From CAZEKB01 sp964512225 (GTDB lineage Bacteria; Myxococcota_A; UBA796; UBA9615), in assembly GCA_964512225.1 (NCBI GenBank), contig CAZEKB010000016.1, forward strand, positions 15,755 to 79,754: 64,000 nt of DNA, read 5' to 3'. The notes under the pieces are model-generated. The model saw only the letters and a program-made list of their open reading frames with translations, ran no database searches and had not been told where the DNA came from. Shown piece after piece: positions 17,842-25,276 of the stretch; within the stretch, counting starts at the first letter, position 1, and the number at the start of each line of letters is the position of its first letter. A program made the translations under genes and the position numbers.

Positions 17842-18744
17842 GTGCGACACCTTCGACTCCCGCTCCTCCTCTCCGTCGCAGTCGTCCTGTCCGGCTGCTC
17901 CATCAAGCAGATCGCGCTCAAGGCCGTCGCGGACGAGCTGAGTGGCGGGACCGGGGGGACCTTCTCCCAGGACGAAGACCTGCAGTTCGTGGGCGAGAGC
18001 CTCCCGTTCGCCCTCAAGCTGATGGAGGGCATCAACGGCGCCGTCCCCGAGCACGTGGACATGAAGCTGACGCTCGCGTCGGGGTTCGTGCAGTACGGCG
18101 TCGTGTTCGTGGAGTGGCCCGCCGAGCAGCGGAAGTACGAGGACTTCTCGGCGTACCGCGAGGGGCAGAAGCGCGCGGGCGGCTTCTACCGTCGGGCCGC
18201 GAGCTACGCGCTCGACGCGCTCGACCTCCGTCACCCGGACTTCCGCGCACAGTACGAGGCGGACGCCGACGCCGTGCTCGCGAAGATGACCGCCGAGGAC
18301 GTCCCCTACCTCTACTGGCTGGCCGCGGCGCAGATCTCCCAGGCGAGCAGCAACCTCGAGAACCCGGAGATGTTCGGCCTGTTCGCCGTCGCCGCGAACG
18401 TCATGAAGCGCTGCTACGAGCTCGACCCCGACTGGGACGACGGAGCCATCCACGAGATCCTCATCTCGCTCGAGCCCGCGCTCCCCATGCCCGGCGGCAA
18501 GGAGCGCAGCAAGCAGCACTACGACCGCGCCCGCGAGATCCAGGGTGACCGCAAGGCGGGCCCGCACGTGTCCTACGCAACAGCCGTGGCCCTCAAGAAC
18601 CAGGACAGGGAGCTCTTCGTCGAGCTGCTCGACAGGGCGCTGGCGGTCGACCTCGACGCTCACCCCGACGACCGCCTCGCCAACGACTACGCCCAGCAGA
18701 AGGCCCGCTTCCTCCTCGACCACCTCGACGACTTGTTCCTGTAG
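17842..18744 (+). CDS. tatT: TRAP transporter TatT-type TPR lipoprotein
   Basis: This 300-residue lipoprotein (LSVAVVLSGCSIKQ) begins at GTG 17842. The sequence after the lipobox (GCSIKQIALKAVADELSGG and ESLPFALKLMEGI) is the hallmark of TatT, the helical TPR partner of TRAP substrate-binding proteins first described in Treponema pallidum (Tp0956). Helical repeats fill the rest (YRRAASYALDALDLRHPDF; YLYWLAAAQISQASSNLENP; AANVMKRCYELDPDWDDGAI). TatT trimers are thought to hold or present ligand to the TRAP periplasmic protein. dctP follows 37 nt downstream, as in other TatT-containing systems. Confidence 0.92.
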   Translation: MRHLRLPLLLSVAVVLSGCSIKQIALKAVADELSGGTGGTFSQDEDLQFVGESLPFALKLMEGINGAVPEHVDMKLTLASGFVQYGVVFVEWPAEQRKYEDFSAYREGQKRAGGFYRRAASYALDALDLRHPDFRAQYEADADAVLAKMTAEDVPYLYWLAAAQISQASSNLENPEMFGLFAVAANVMKRCYELDPDWDDGAIHEILISLEPALPMPGGKERSKQHYDRAREIQGDRKAGPHVSYATAVALKNQDRELFVELLDRALAVDLDAHPDDRLANDYAQQKARFLLDHLDDLFL

Positions 18745-18781
18745 CGGAACGCCCCCAGACGCGCCCACCGGAGCTGCCCCG

Positions 18782-19780
18782 ATGAACCGACGAGCCCTGC
18801 TCTCGACCCTCGCTTCTGTGCTCATCACAGCGTTCGCGGTCCCCGCTCAGGCGGCCGTGACCATCAAGATCGCCACCCTCGCCCCCGAGGGGTCCACCTG
18901 GTACAAGGCCGTCCGCAAGATCGCGGACGAGTGGGCCCGCATCAGCGAGGGCGAGGTCAACGTCAAGATCTACGCCGGGGGCGTCGTCGGCGACGAGGGC
19001 GCGGCCATCCGCAAGATGCGCATCGGTCAGCTGCACGCCGCCGCGATCACGAACGTCGGCCTCGCGGACGTCGATCCCGCCGCTCAGGTCACCGCCGCGC
19101 CGCGGCTGATCCACACCTACGACGAGCTCGACTACGTCATGGCGAAGATGAACGCCCGCTTCGAGCAGCGCCTGCTCGACCAGGGGTTCGTGCTGCTGAC
19201 CTGGGGCGACGTGGGCTGGGTGCACCTGTTCAGCAAGAACCCGCTGGCGGACCCCGCCCAGGCGGATGAGTTCAAGTGCTACGGCGGCGACGCGGCGAGC
19301 GCTCCCGCCATCGAAGCGATCGGCTTCCAGGCCGTCCCGCTCTCCTCCACGGACGTGCTCCCGTCGCTGCAGAGCGGTCTCATCGACACCTTCCCGGCGA
19401 CGCCCCTCGCCGCGCTCTCGCAGCAGTGGTTCGCGCTCGCCAAGAACATGCTCGACGTGCCGTGGTCGCCGCTCGTGGGCGCGACCGTCATCACCACCGA
19501 CGCCTGGAACGCCATCCCGGCGCAGTACCACGCGGAGTTCAAGAAGGCCGCGCTCGCGGCGGGCGAGGACATCAAGACCGAGGTCCGCAAGCTCGATACG
19601 AAGGCCGTCGAGGTGATGAAGAAGTACGGCCTGAAGGTCACGGCCGTGGACGCCGAGGTGCGCGGGGCCTGGCAGGCCGCGGGGCGCAAGAGCTGGGCGG
19701 TCTTCCGCGGGAAGATGGTCCCCGAGGAGGTCTTCGACGAAGCCCAGCAGCACGTCGAGGACTTCCGCGCGAAGAAGTAG
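18782..19780 (+). CDS. dctP: TRAP transporter solute-binding protein, DctP family
   Basis: This 332-residue periplasmic binding protein has a cleavable signal peptide (LITAFAVPAQA) and a mature start AVTIKIATLAPEGSTWYKAV, the usual DctP opening. Further family features are EGEVNVKIYAGGVVGDEG, FQAVPLSSTDVLPSLQSGLI and a swapped C-terminal helix. It would capture an organic anion in the periplasm for Na+-driven uptake by the TRAP permease. It follows tatT and ends in a GC hairpin, so it is not co-transcribed with the permease gene 2.5 kb away. The canonical substrate-binding Arg was not assigned. Confidence 0.93.
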   Translation: MNRRALLSTLASVLITAFAVPAQAAVTIKIATLAPEGSTWYKAVRKIADEWARISEGEVNVKIYAGGVVGDEGAAIRKMRIGQLHAAAITNVGLADVDPAAQVTAAPRLIHTYDELDYVMAKMNARFEQRLLDQGFVLLTWGDVGWVHLFSKNPLADPAQADEFKCYGGDAASAPAIEAIGFQAVPLSSTDVLPSLQSGLIDTFPATPLAALSQQWFALAKNMLDVPWSPLVGATVITTDAWNAIPAQYHAEFKKAALAAGEDIKTEVRKLDTKAVEVMKKYGLKVTAVDAEVRGAWQAAGRKSWAVFRGKMVPEEVFDEAQQHVEDFRAKK

Positions 19781-19803
19781 GCGCCCCCCTCGCGGAGGGC
19801 GCC
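19780..19803. terminator. Hairpin between dctP and the convergent transglutaminase-like gene
   Basis: GGCGCCC (19780-19786) and GGGCGCC (19797-19803) form a 7-bp stem starting at the G of the dctP TAG, and the opposing gene ends at 19811. It could terminate both transcripts. No T-tract is present. Confidence 0.5.
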
Positions 19804-19810
19804 CCGGGGG

Positions 19811-22009
19811 CTACTCCGTGGTGAGCGTGAAGTCCGACGCCGCGTACCCCATCACGCCGATGTGCAGCGTGCCCGCCGACGAGGCGGTGAAGGTCAGCGT
19901 CTCGTTGCCGCTGTAGGTCCAGGCCCGCTGATCGAAGTCGTTCAGCGTGGGGGCCGTGCCCTGCCGGAGGTAGAGGTCGACGTCGTTCGGCGCCGTGGTC
20001 TTGACGACGACCGTGCGGCCCGCGGCGACCTCGAGCGTGAAGCGCTTCCACTCGCCCTGGCCCACGTGCCCGGACTCGTTCAGGTTGGTCGTCGTGGGGG
20101 TCGGATCGTCCGGGGGCGTGTCCGTGCCCCCCGCCGTCGTGTAGGTGATGACGAGGTCGTAGGTGGCCGCCGTGTAGCCGCGGACGGACACGTAGTAGCT
20201 GCCCGCGCCCTCGAGCGCGACGGTCTCGCTGGAGCCGCTGGTGTAGGGCCGCGCGTCGTAGGACGACGTGGTGGGCTGCGCGCCCTCGCGGACGTACAGG
20301 TCGGCGTCGCCGGTGCCCGTCATCTCCACCCGGAAGGTCCCGGACACGTTCTCGAACGGGCCGAAGTGCTCCCAGGCGGTCCGGGCGACCGAGCCGGACT
20401 CGTTCACGGTCGCCATCTCGGTCGAGCCGCCGCCCGTGGTGGTGGGCGCGAGCGACGCGTCGAGCAGCTCCTGGATGTGGGCGTAGGTGATGGCCCCGCC
20501 CGCGATGGGCGTGTCCCGGCGGCCGACGGGCAGCCACAGGAAGTCGGGGTGGTTCTGCTTGCTGGCGCCGATCCACTCGCCGCCGATCACCTTGCCCGCG
20601 GCGTCCACCTCGAGGATGTAGTTGTAGCGGTCGGTGCGGGTGAAGTCGTCGATGCGGTCGGCGAGGTTGCCGTCGAGCGACGACGGCGACTCGGTGATGT
20701 AGTCGACCTCGAGCTCGATGTGGAAGAAGGCCGCGGCCTCGTCGTTGAAGCGGTAGTCGGAGGGGACGGCGCCGCCGCCGGGGTTGGTCGAGACCTCGAC
20801 CTTGACGTCGTAGGTGCTGCTCGTCGCGTAGCCGTTGACCGACACGTACAGCTCCGTCCCGTTGGACGGCACGGTGACGACGACCGACTCGGTGCTGCCG
20901 TTGAGGTAGGGGCGGCTGACCCAGTCGTTCGCGGTGGGCTGGGAGCCGAACCGGACGTAGAGGTCCGCGTCCCCGGAGCCCGTCATCGTGATGGTGACGG
21001 TCTCGCCCGCGGCCACCGCGATCTTCGGCTGGTGGAACCACGCGTCGCGGGCGACGGTCCCGCTGAACTCCTCGGCGCGGACCTCGGGGGTCGTGTCCTC
21101 GCCGTTGTCCTCGGGGACGCCGACCAGCTCGTTGGCGCGCTGGGCCGAAACCTCGGCCTGGCGGATCACGCGGTAGCCGCGCAGGGGCTGGTTCCAGACC
21201 TCGTCGTCGATCGTGCGGTCCTCGACGAACGACTGGTCCTTGAGGCCGAGGTAGTTCGTCAGGAGCACGTGGTACGTGCCGGGGTTGGTATCGGCGCACT
21301 CGGCGTCGGAGCCCGTGGGCCGGTCGTAGCCGTCGTACTCGATCTCGCCCGCGCCCATGTCGTCGTCGCAGCGGAGCGAGACGAACTTGGTGGTGGTCTT
21401 GTCCCACGCGAGCGAGACGAGCGCCTTGATGTCGTTGGGCTGGAACGTCACGTCGTTGACAGTGACGGGGTTGACCGGCTCGGGCTCCATGATCGACGCG
21501 GGGGCCCAGGCGTGGCAGATGCCCCACCAGGTCGGGATGCATCGGCCCTCGGTCGCGCCCTCGCGCATCGCGCAGGCCTCGCCGATGTCGGCGTTGCACT
21601 GGCTGTCCTCGGTGCAGGCGGTGCGGGAGGAGTGGTGGTCGACGCCGTAGTGCTCGCTGACCTCGTCCTCGACGTTCGCGACGTCGAAGGCCTCGCCGTA
21701 CTTCTCGGCGGGGGACTTGCTCGAGTCGCCGTTCCAGCGCTCGTTGATGGAGTCCTCGTACACCGGCCAGTAGTTGCCGGCCCAGGGGGCGACGGACACG
21801 GTCGCGTTCGCGGGCAGCGCCGCCAGCGTGTACTCGAGGTCGTCCCCGAAGAGGGCGGGGTCGTCCTTGTCGGTCCAGGCGACCTTGTAGTCCTTGGTGC
21901 CGTCGGCGGCGGGGGGCTCGGTCACGCCGATGCCGAGCTCGTCGGCGTTGTAACAGCCGGCGGCGGTGACGAGGACGGCAGCGGCGACGAGCCGGGAGGA
22001 GAGATTCAT
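19811..22009 (-). CDS. Transglutaminase-elicitor-like lipoprotein with three PPC domains
   Basis: This 732-residue protein starts at ATG 22009, giving a lipobox signal (VLVTAAGCYNAD). Residues ~40-290 resemble the TGase_elicitor family: TWWGICHAWAPASIM supplies Cys165, TYHVLLTNYLG supplies His247, and an Asp in VEDRTIDDEVWNQ could complete a triad. Three beta-sandwich modules of pre-peptidase C-terminal type follow, each with a (D)ADLYV/VDLYL core (GSGDADLYVRFGSQPTANDW, GTGDADLYVREGAQPTTSSY, NDVDLYLRQGTAPTLNDFDQ). It is probably a surface enzyme that cross-links or cleaves protein. It sits inverted between dctP and dctQM. Confidence 0.85.
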   Translation of the reverse strand: MNLSSRLVAAAVLVTAAGCYNADELGIGVTEPPAADGTKDYKVAWTDKDDPALFGDDLEYTLAALPANATVSVAPWAGNYWPVYEDSINERWNGDSSKSPAEKYGEAFDVANVEDEVSEHYGVDHHSSRTACTEDSQCNADIGEACAMREGATEGRCIPTWWGICHAWAPASIMEPEPVNPVTVNDVTFQPNDIKALVSLAWDKTTTKFVSLRCDDDMGAGEIEYDGYDRPTGSDAECADTNPGTYHVLLTNYLGLKDQSFVEDRTIDDEVWNQPLRGYRVIRQAEVSAQRANELVGVPEDNGEDTTPEVRAEEFSGTVARDAWFHQPKIAVAAGETVTITMTGSGDADLYVRFGSQPTANDWVSRPYLNGSTESVVVTVPSNGTELYVSVNGYATSSTYDVKVEVSTNPGGGAVPSDYRFNDEAAAFFHIELEVDYITESPSSLDGNLADRIDDFTRTDRYNYILEVDAAGKVIGGEWIGASKQNHPDFLWLPVGRRDTPIAGGAITYAHIQELLDASLAPTTTGGGSTEMATVNESGSVARTAWEHFGPFENVSGTFRVEMTGTGDADLYVREGAQPTTSSYDARPYTSGSSETVALEGAGSYYVSVRGYTAATYDLVITYTTAGGTDTPPDDPTPTTTNLNESGHVGQGEWKRFTLEVAAGRTVVVKTTAPNDVDLYLRQGTAPTLNDFDQRAWTYSGNETLTFTASSAGTLHIGVMGYAASDFTLTTE

Positions 22010-22091
22010 GGCGGGGGGTCCTTCGCGTTGAATTCGGCCGCACTGTGGGCCTCTCGAATCCATCCACAACCGAAAGCCGGGATCACCACAG

Positions 22092-22111
22092 AAAGAACAC
22101 GCGCGTTCTTT
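22092..22111. promoter_or_regulatory. Palindromic operator-like site
   Basis: AAAGAAC (22092-22098) and GTTCTTT (22105-22111) are perfect 7-bp inverted arms around ACGCGC. The site lies in the 275-nt divergent gap between the transglutaminase-like gene and dctQM, in sequence more AT-rich than its surroundings. The binding protein is unknown. Confidence 0.4.
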
Positions 22112-22188
22112 TCAAATGGCCGAAGAACCGACGACGGGGGCTCCTGTCCGGACTCTCCTCCGCGTCGCAACCTCGAGGTCGCCGGCAT

Positions 22189-22204
22189 GGTCACTGCGGT
22201 GACC
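22189..22204. promoter_or_regulatory. Perfect inverted repeat upstream of dctQM
   Basis: GGTCAC (22189-22194) and GTGACC (22199-22204) flank TGCG, 80 nt before the dctQM start. It could be an operator or an mRNA leader hairpin; the sequence alone does not decide. No other feature is seen in this gap beyond the site at 22092-22111. Confidence 0.4.
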
Positions 22205-22284
22205 AGGGGGGTGATTCGGGGAACGAGGCGCGGACGGTCGCGCGCGGGTAGAGTCCCGGCCGGATACGGAGCAGACCCCCGACG

Positions 22285-24333
22285 ATGACCGGCGCCGGAC
22301 CGCAGACCGCCACCCCGCCACCGATCCCGTTCCTGGCCAGGATCGAGGAGCGGCTGCTCGTGCTCGTATTCGCGGCGATGGTGCTCCTGCCGGTGGGCGC
22401 GGTCGGGCTGCGCTGGCTGACCGGCTCGGGGCTGCTCGGGGCCAACGTCTGGGTCCAGCACCTGAACCTCTGGCTGGCGTTCATCGGGGCGGTGATCGCG
22501 GCCCGGACGGGGCACCACCTGAACCTGTCCACGGGCGAGCTGCTGAAGCTCGACGATCGCCTGCTCGCCCGGATCCAGGCGTTCACGTCGGCGATCGCGA
22601 CGGCCGTCACCGCCTACCTCGCCTACGCCTCCGTGCTCCTCGTGAAGACGGAGTTCGCGGCCGGTCACCACCTGCCCGGCGGCGTCCCGGTGTGGTTCAT
22701 CCAGGCGATCATGCCCCTCGGCTTCGCGGGGACCGCCGTGTACCTCGCGTGGACCCAGAACCGCGGGTGGAAGGGGCGCCTGACCGCCCTGCTCGTGGTC
22801 CTGGCGGCGATCGGCCTCGCCTTCATCCCGGTGGGGGCCCGGGGGCCGGTCGTGTGGGCCGGGTCCGCGATCCTGCTCCTGTCCGTGGCCCTGGGCGCGC
22901 CGATCTTCACCGTGATGGGCGGCCTCGCGATGCTGCTCTTCTACGGACAGCCGCTGCCGACGCCGATCAGCGCCGTCCCCGTGGAGACGTTCGAGCTCGT
23001 CAGCTCGCCCACGCTGCCCGCGATCCCGCTGTTCACGCTCGCGGGCTACCTGCTCGCCGAGGGGGGCGCCAGCAAGCGCCTCGTCGCGCTCTTCCGCGAC
23101 TGGTTCGGCTGGCTCCCCGGGGGCATCGCGGCGGCCGCCGTTCTGGTGTGCGCCTTCTTCACGACGTTCACGGGGGCGTCCGGCGTCACGATCCTCGCCC
23201 TCGGCGGGCTGCTGCTGCCCGTGCTGCTGAAGGCGGGCTACAAGGAGCAGTTCGCTATCGGGCTCCTGATCGCGTCGGGCAGCATCGGCCTGCTCTTCCC
23301 GCCGTCGCTGCCCGTGATCCTGTACGGCGTCGTGGCCCAGGTCCCGATCGACAAGCTCTTCATCGCGGGGGCCGTCCCCGGCCTGCTGCTCGTGGGGCTG
23401 CTCATCGCCATGGGCATCTGGCACGCGATGCGGAACGACGTCGAGCGCTCCGGCTTCCAGGCCCGGGCCGCGCTGAAGACGCTGTGGCAGGCCAAGTGGG
23501 AGGCGGCGATGCCCGTCCTCGTGCTCGTCGGCATCTTCGGCGGCTTCCTCACGATCTTCGAGGCCGCCGCGTTCACCGCCGCGTACGCCTTCTTCACCGA
23601 GGTCGTCGTCCACCGGGACCTGGACGTGCGCAGGGACGTCCCGCGCGTGTTCGTCGAGTGCGGGACGCTGATGGGCGGGGTGCTGATCATCCTGGGCGTC
23701 TCCCTGGGCTTCACGAACTACCTGGTGGACGCCGAGATCCCCCAGCTCGCCACCGAGTGGGCGAAGACCGAGATCGGCACCAAGGTGCTGTTCATCCTCG
23801 TCCTGAACCTGTTCCTGCTGGTGGTGGGCTGCCTCATGGACATCTTCAGCGCGATCGTGGTCGTCGTTCCGCTGATCGTCCCCATGGCGCAGGTGTTCGG
23901 GATGGACCCGATCCACCTCGGGATCCTGTTCCTGGCGAACCTCGAGCTCGGCTACCTCACGCCGCCCGTGGGCATGAACCTGTTCCTGGGCGCATACCGC
24001 TTCGAGAAGCCGGTGACGACGATGTACCGCGTCGCGCTGCCCTTCCTGGGGATGCTCGCGATCGGGGTGCTGGTGATCGCCTACGTGCCGAAGCTGACCA
24101 CCTGGGCGCACGACGACTCGGATACGAGCGGCATCGACTTCGAAGCCGACCTCACGGAAGGCGCCGAGCCGGGCGAGCCCGCCGACAACGCGACCGGCAC
24201 GGCGCTGCCCCTCGGGAACCTCGACCTCGACGCGCTCCTGAGCGCGGACGACGACGACTCCGCCCCCGCCCCCGCGGGGGACGACGACTCGGCCCCGCCG
24301 CCCCCCGGAGGAGACGATGACTCGGCGCCTTGA
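22285..24333 (+). CDS. TRAP transporter fused DctQ-DctM permease with acidic C-terminal tail
   Basis: This 682-residue inner-membrane protein fuses the small DctQ subunit (residues ~15-170; LLVLVFAAMVLLPVGAVGLR and WLAFIGAVIAARTGHHLNL) to the large DctM subunit (~190-615; hydrophobic repeats such as GGIAAAAVLVCAFFTTFTGA, GLLIASGSIGLLFPPSLPVI and LEADI-type cytoplasmic loops). It would import an anion captured by DctP using an Na+ gradient. Unlike usual DctM proteins, it ends with ~60 polar residues containing three Asp/Ser motifs (ADDDDSAPAPAGDDDSAP). Its last 17 nt overlap the next gene, whose product has the same motif. tatT and dctP lie upstream, across the inverted gene. Confidence 0.92.
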   Translation: MTGAGPQTATPPPIPFLARIEERLLVLVFAAMVLLPVGAVGLRWLTGSGLLGANVWVQHLNLWLAFIGAVIAARTGHHLNLSTGELLKLDDRLLARIQAFTSAIATAVTAYLAYASVLLVKTEFAAGHHLPGGVPVWFIQAIMPLGFAGTAVYLAWTQNRGWKGRLTALLVVLAAIGLAFIPVGARGPVVWAGSAILLLSVALGAPIFTVMGGLAMLLFYGQPLPTPISAVPVETFELVSSPTLPAIPLFTLAGYLLAEGGASKRLVALFRDWFGWLPGGIAAAAVLVCAFFTTFTGASGVTILALGGLLLPVLLKAGYKEQFAIGLLIASGSIGLLFPPSLPVILYGVVAQVPIDKLFIAGAVPGLLLVGLLIAMGIWHAMRNDVERSGFQARAALKTLWQAKWEAAMPVLVLVGIFGGFLTIFEAAAFTAAYAFFTEVVVHRDLDVRRDVPRVFVECGTLMGGVLIILGVSLGFTNYLVDAEIPQLATEWAKTEIGTKVLFILVLNLFLLVVGCLMDIFSAIVVVVPLIVPMAQVFGMDPIHLGILFLANLELGYLTPPVGMNLFLGAYRFEKPVTTMYRVALPFLGMLAIGVLVIAYVPKLTTWAHDDSDTSGIDFEADLTEGAEPGEPADNATGTALPLGNLDLDALLSADDDDSAPAPAGDDDSAPPPPGGDDDSAP

Positions 24334-25258
24334 GTGGCTCGCGCTCGCGCTCCTGGTGGCGGCCTGCCCCGGGGACGACGACGACTCCGCCGGGGACGAC
24401 GACGACGCCGCGGGGGACGACGACGACGTCGCGGACGACGACGACTCGACCGGCGACGACGACGACTCCGCGGTGGACCCGTGCCTCGACGCCGCGCTCG
24501 GCAGCATCGAGGAGTGCCCGGCGCGGGACTGCCGCGCGATCCTCGCCGACCGCCCCGACGCGGAGGACGGCACCTACTGGATCGAGGGCGACGGCTCCTG
24601 GCGCGCCTTCGAGGTGGGCTGCGACATGACGACGGACGGGGGCGGCTGGCTGCGCCTGTCCCTCGACCACACCGACTCCCTCCTCGTCCTCACGAGCTCC
24701 GCGGACAACCCGTGGCTCAAGTGCGCGGACGACGTGGTCTCCCACTACGACTGGCTCGAGGACGAGGCCGCGGTGGTCCAGGACTTCTCGGGCGGGGGTC
24801 AGCAGGCCGTGGAGCCGGACTTTCGCGACGCGGTGACGGGCTCCGTGCTCGCGGGGCTCGCGGTGGAGGCGCTGCGGCCCGTCGTGACGGAGCTGCACCC
24901 CGATACCCGCATGGTCGCGACCACGGCGGACGACGACGGCCACTCCTGGCAGGACGGCTCCGGCAGCGGCATGGAGGTGTACGTCGTGGGGACCGACGGC
25001 GAGTGGATCCTCCTCACGCCCGGCACCAACGGCGAGTGCGGGGGCGGTGACTGGCCCGCCGAGGACAGCGAGTCGGCGTTCTACCTGTGGTCCACCGAGG
25101 CGTCGGGGTCGGAGACGGACGGCGACGTCGGGGAGGAGCCGATCACCCTCGGCGCGTTGCCCGCGGCGGGGATCCTCCCGCGGACGGTGCACATGGCGCT
25201 CTACACGGGGGGCGGCGTCAGCTTCGGCTGGGAGACCGAGATCTTCCTGGTCCGCTGA
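24317..25258 (+). CDS. Fibrinogen-like domain lipoprotein with Asp-tract linker
   Basis: This 313-residue lipoprotein (ALLVAACPGDDDD) carries directly after the lipid-site Cys a ~35-residue acidic linker of DDDDSA/DDDDAA/DDDDV units. Residues ~55-310 resemble the start of a fibrinogen C-terminal domain: DCRAILADRPDAEDGTYWIE, then EVGCDMTTDGGGWLRLSLDH, the classic VxCDMxTDGGGW signature. Such domains bind sugars or acetylated ligands in animals and occur in some bacterial surface proteins. The start overlaps the permease C-terminus by 17 nt in another frame. Its stop lies inside a hairpin shared with the convergent metalloprotease gene. Confidence 0.85.
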   Translation: MTRRLEWLALALLVAACPGDDDDSAGDDDDAAGDDDDVADDDDSTGDDDDSAVDPCLDAALGSIEECPARDCRAILADRPDAEDGTYWIEGDGSWRAFEVGCDMTTDGGGWLRLSLDHTDSLLVLTSSADNPWLKCADDVVSHYDWLEDEAAVVQDFSGGGQQAVEPDFRDAVTGSVLAGLAVEALRPVVTELHPDTRMVATTADDDGHSWQDGSGSGMEVYVVGTDGEWILLTPGTNGECGGGDWPAEDSESAFYLWSTEASGSETDGDVGEEPITLGALPAAGILPRTVHMALYTGGGVSFGWETEIFLVR

Positions 25259-25276
25259 GCTTCGGGGTCAGCGGAC
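25250..25276. terminator. Bidirectional terminator hairpin enclosing both stop codons
   Basis: GTCCGCTGA (25250-25258) and TCAGCGGAC (25268-25276) form a perfect 9-bp stem; the loop contains CTTCGG (25260-25265), the extra-stable C(UUCG)G type. The TGA codons of both convergent genes are part of the arms. Confidence 0.65.
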
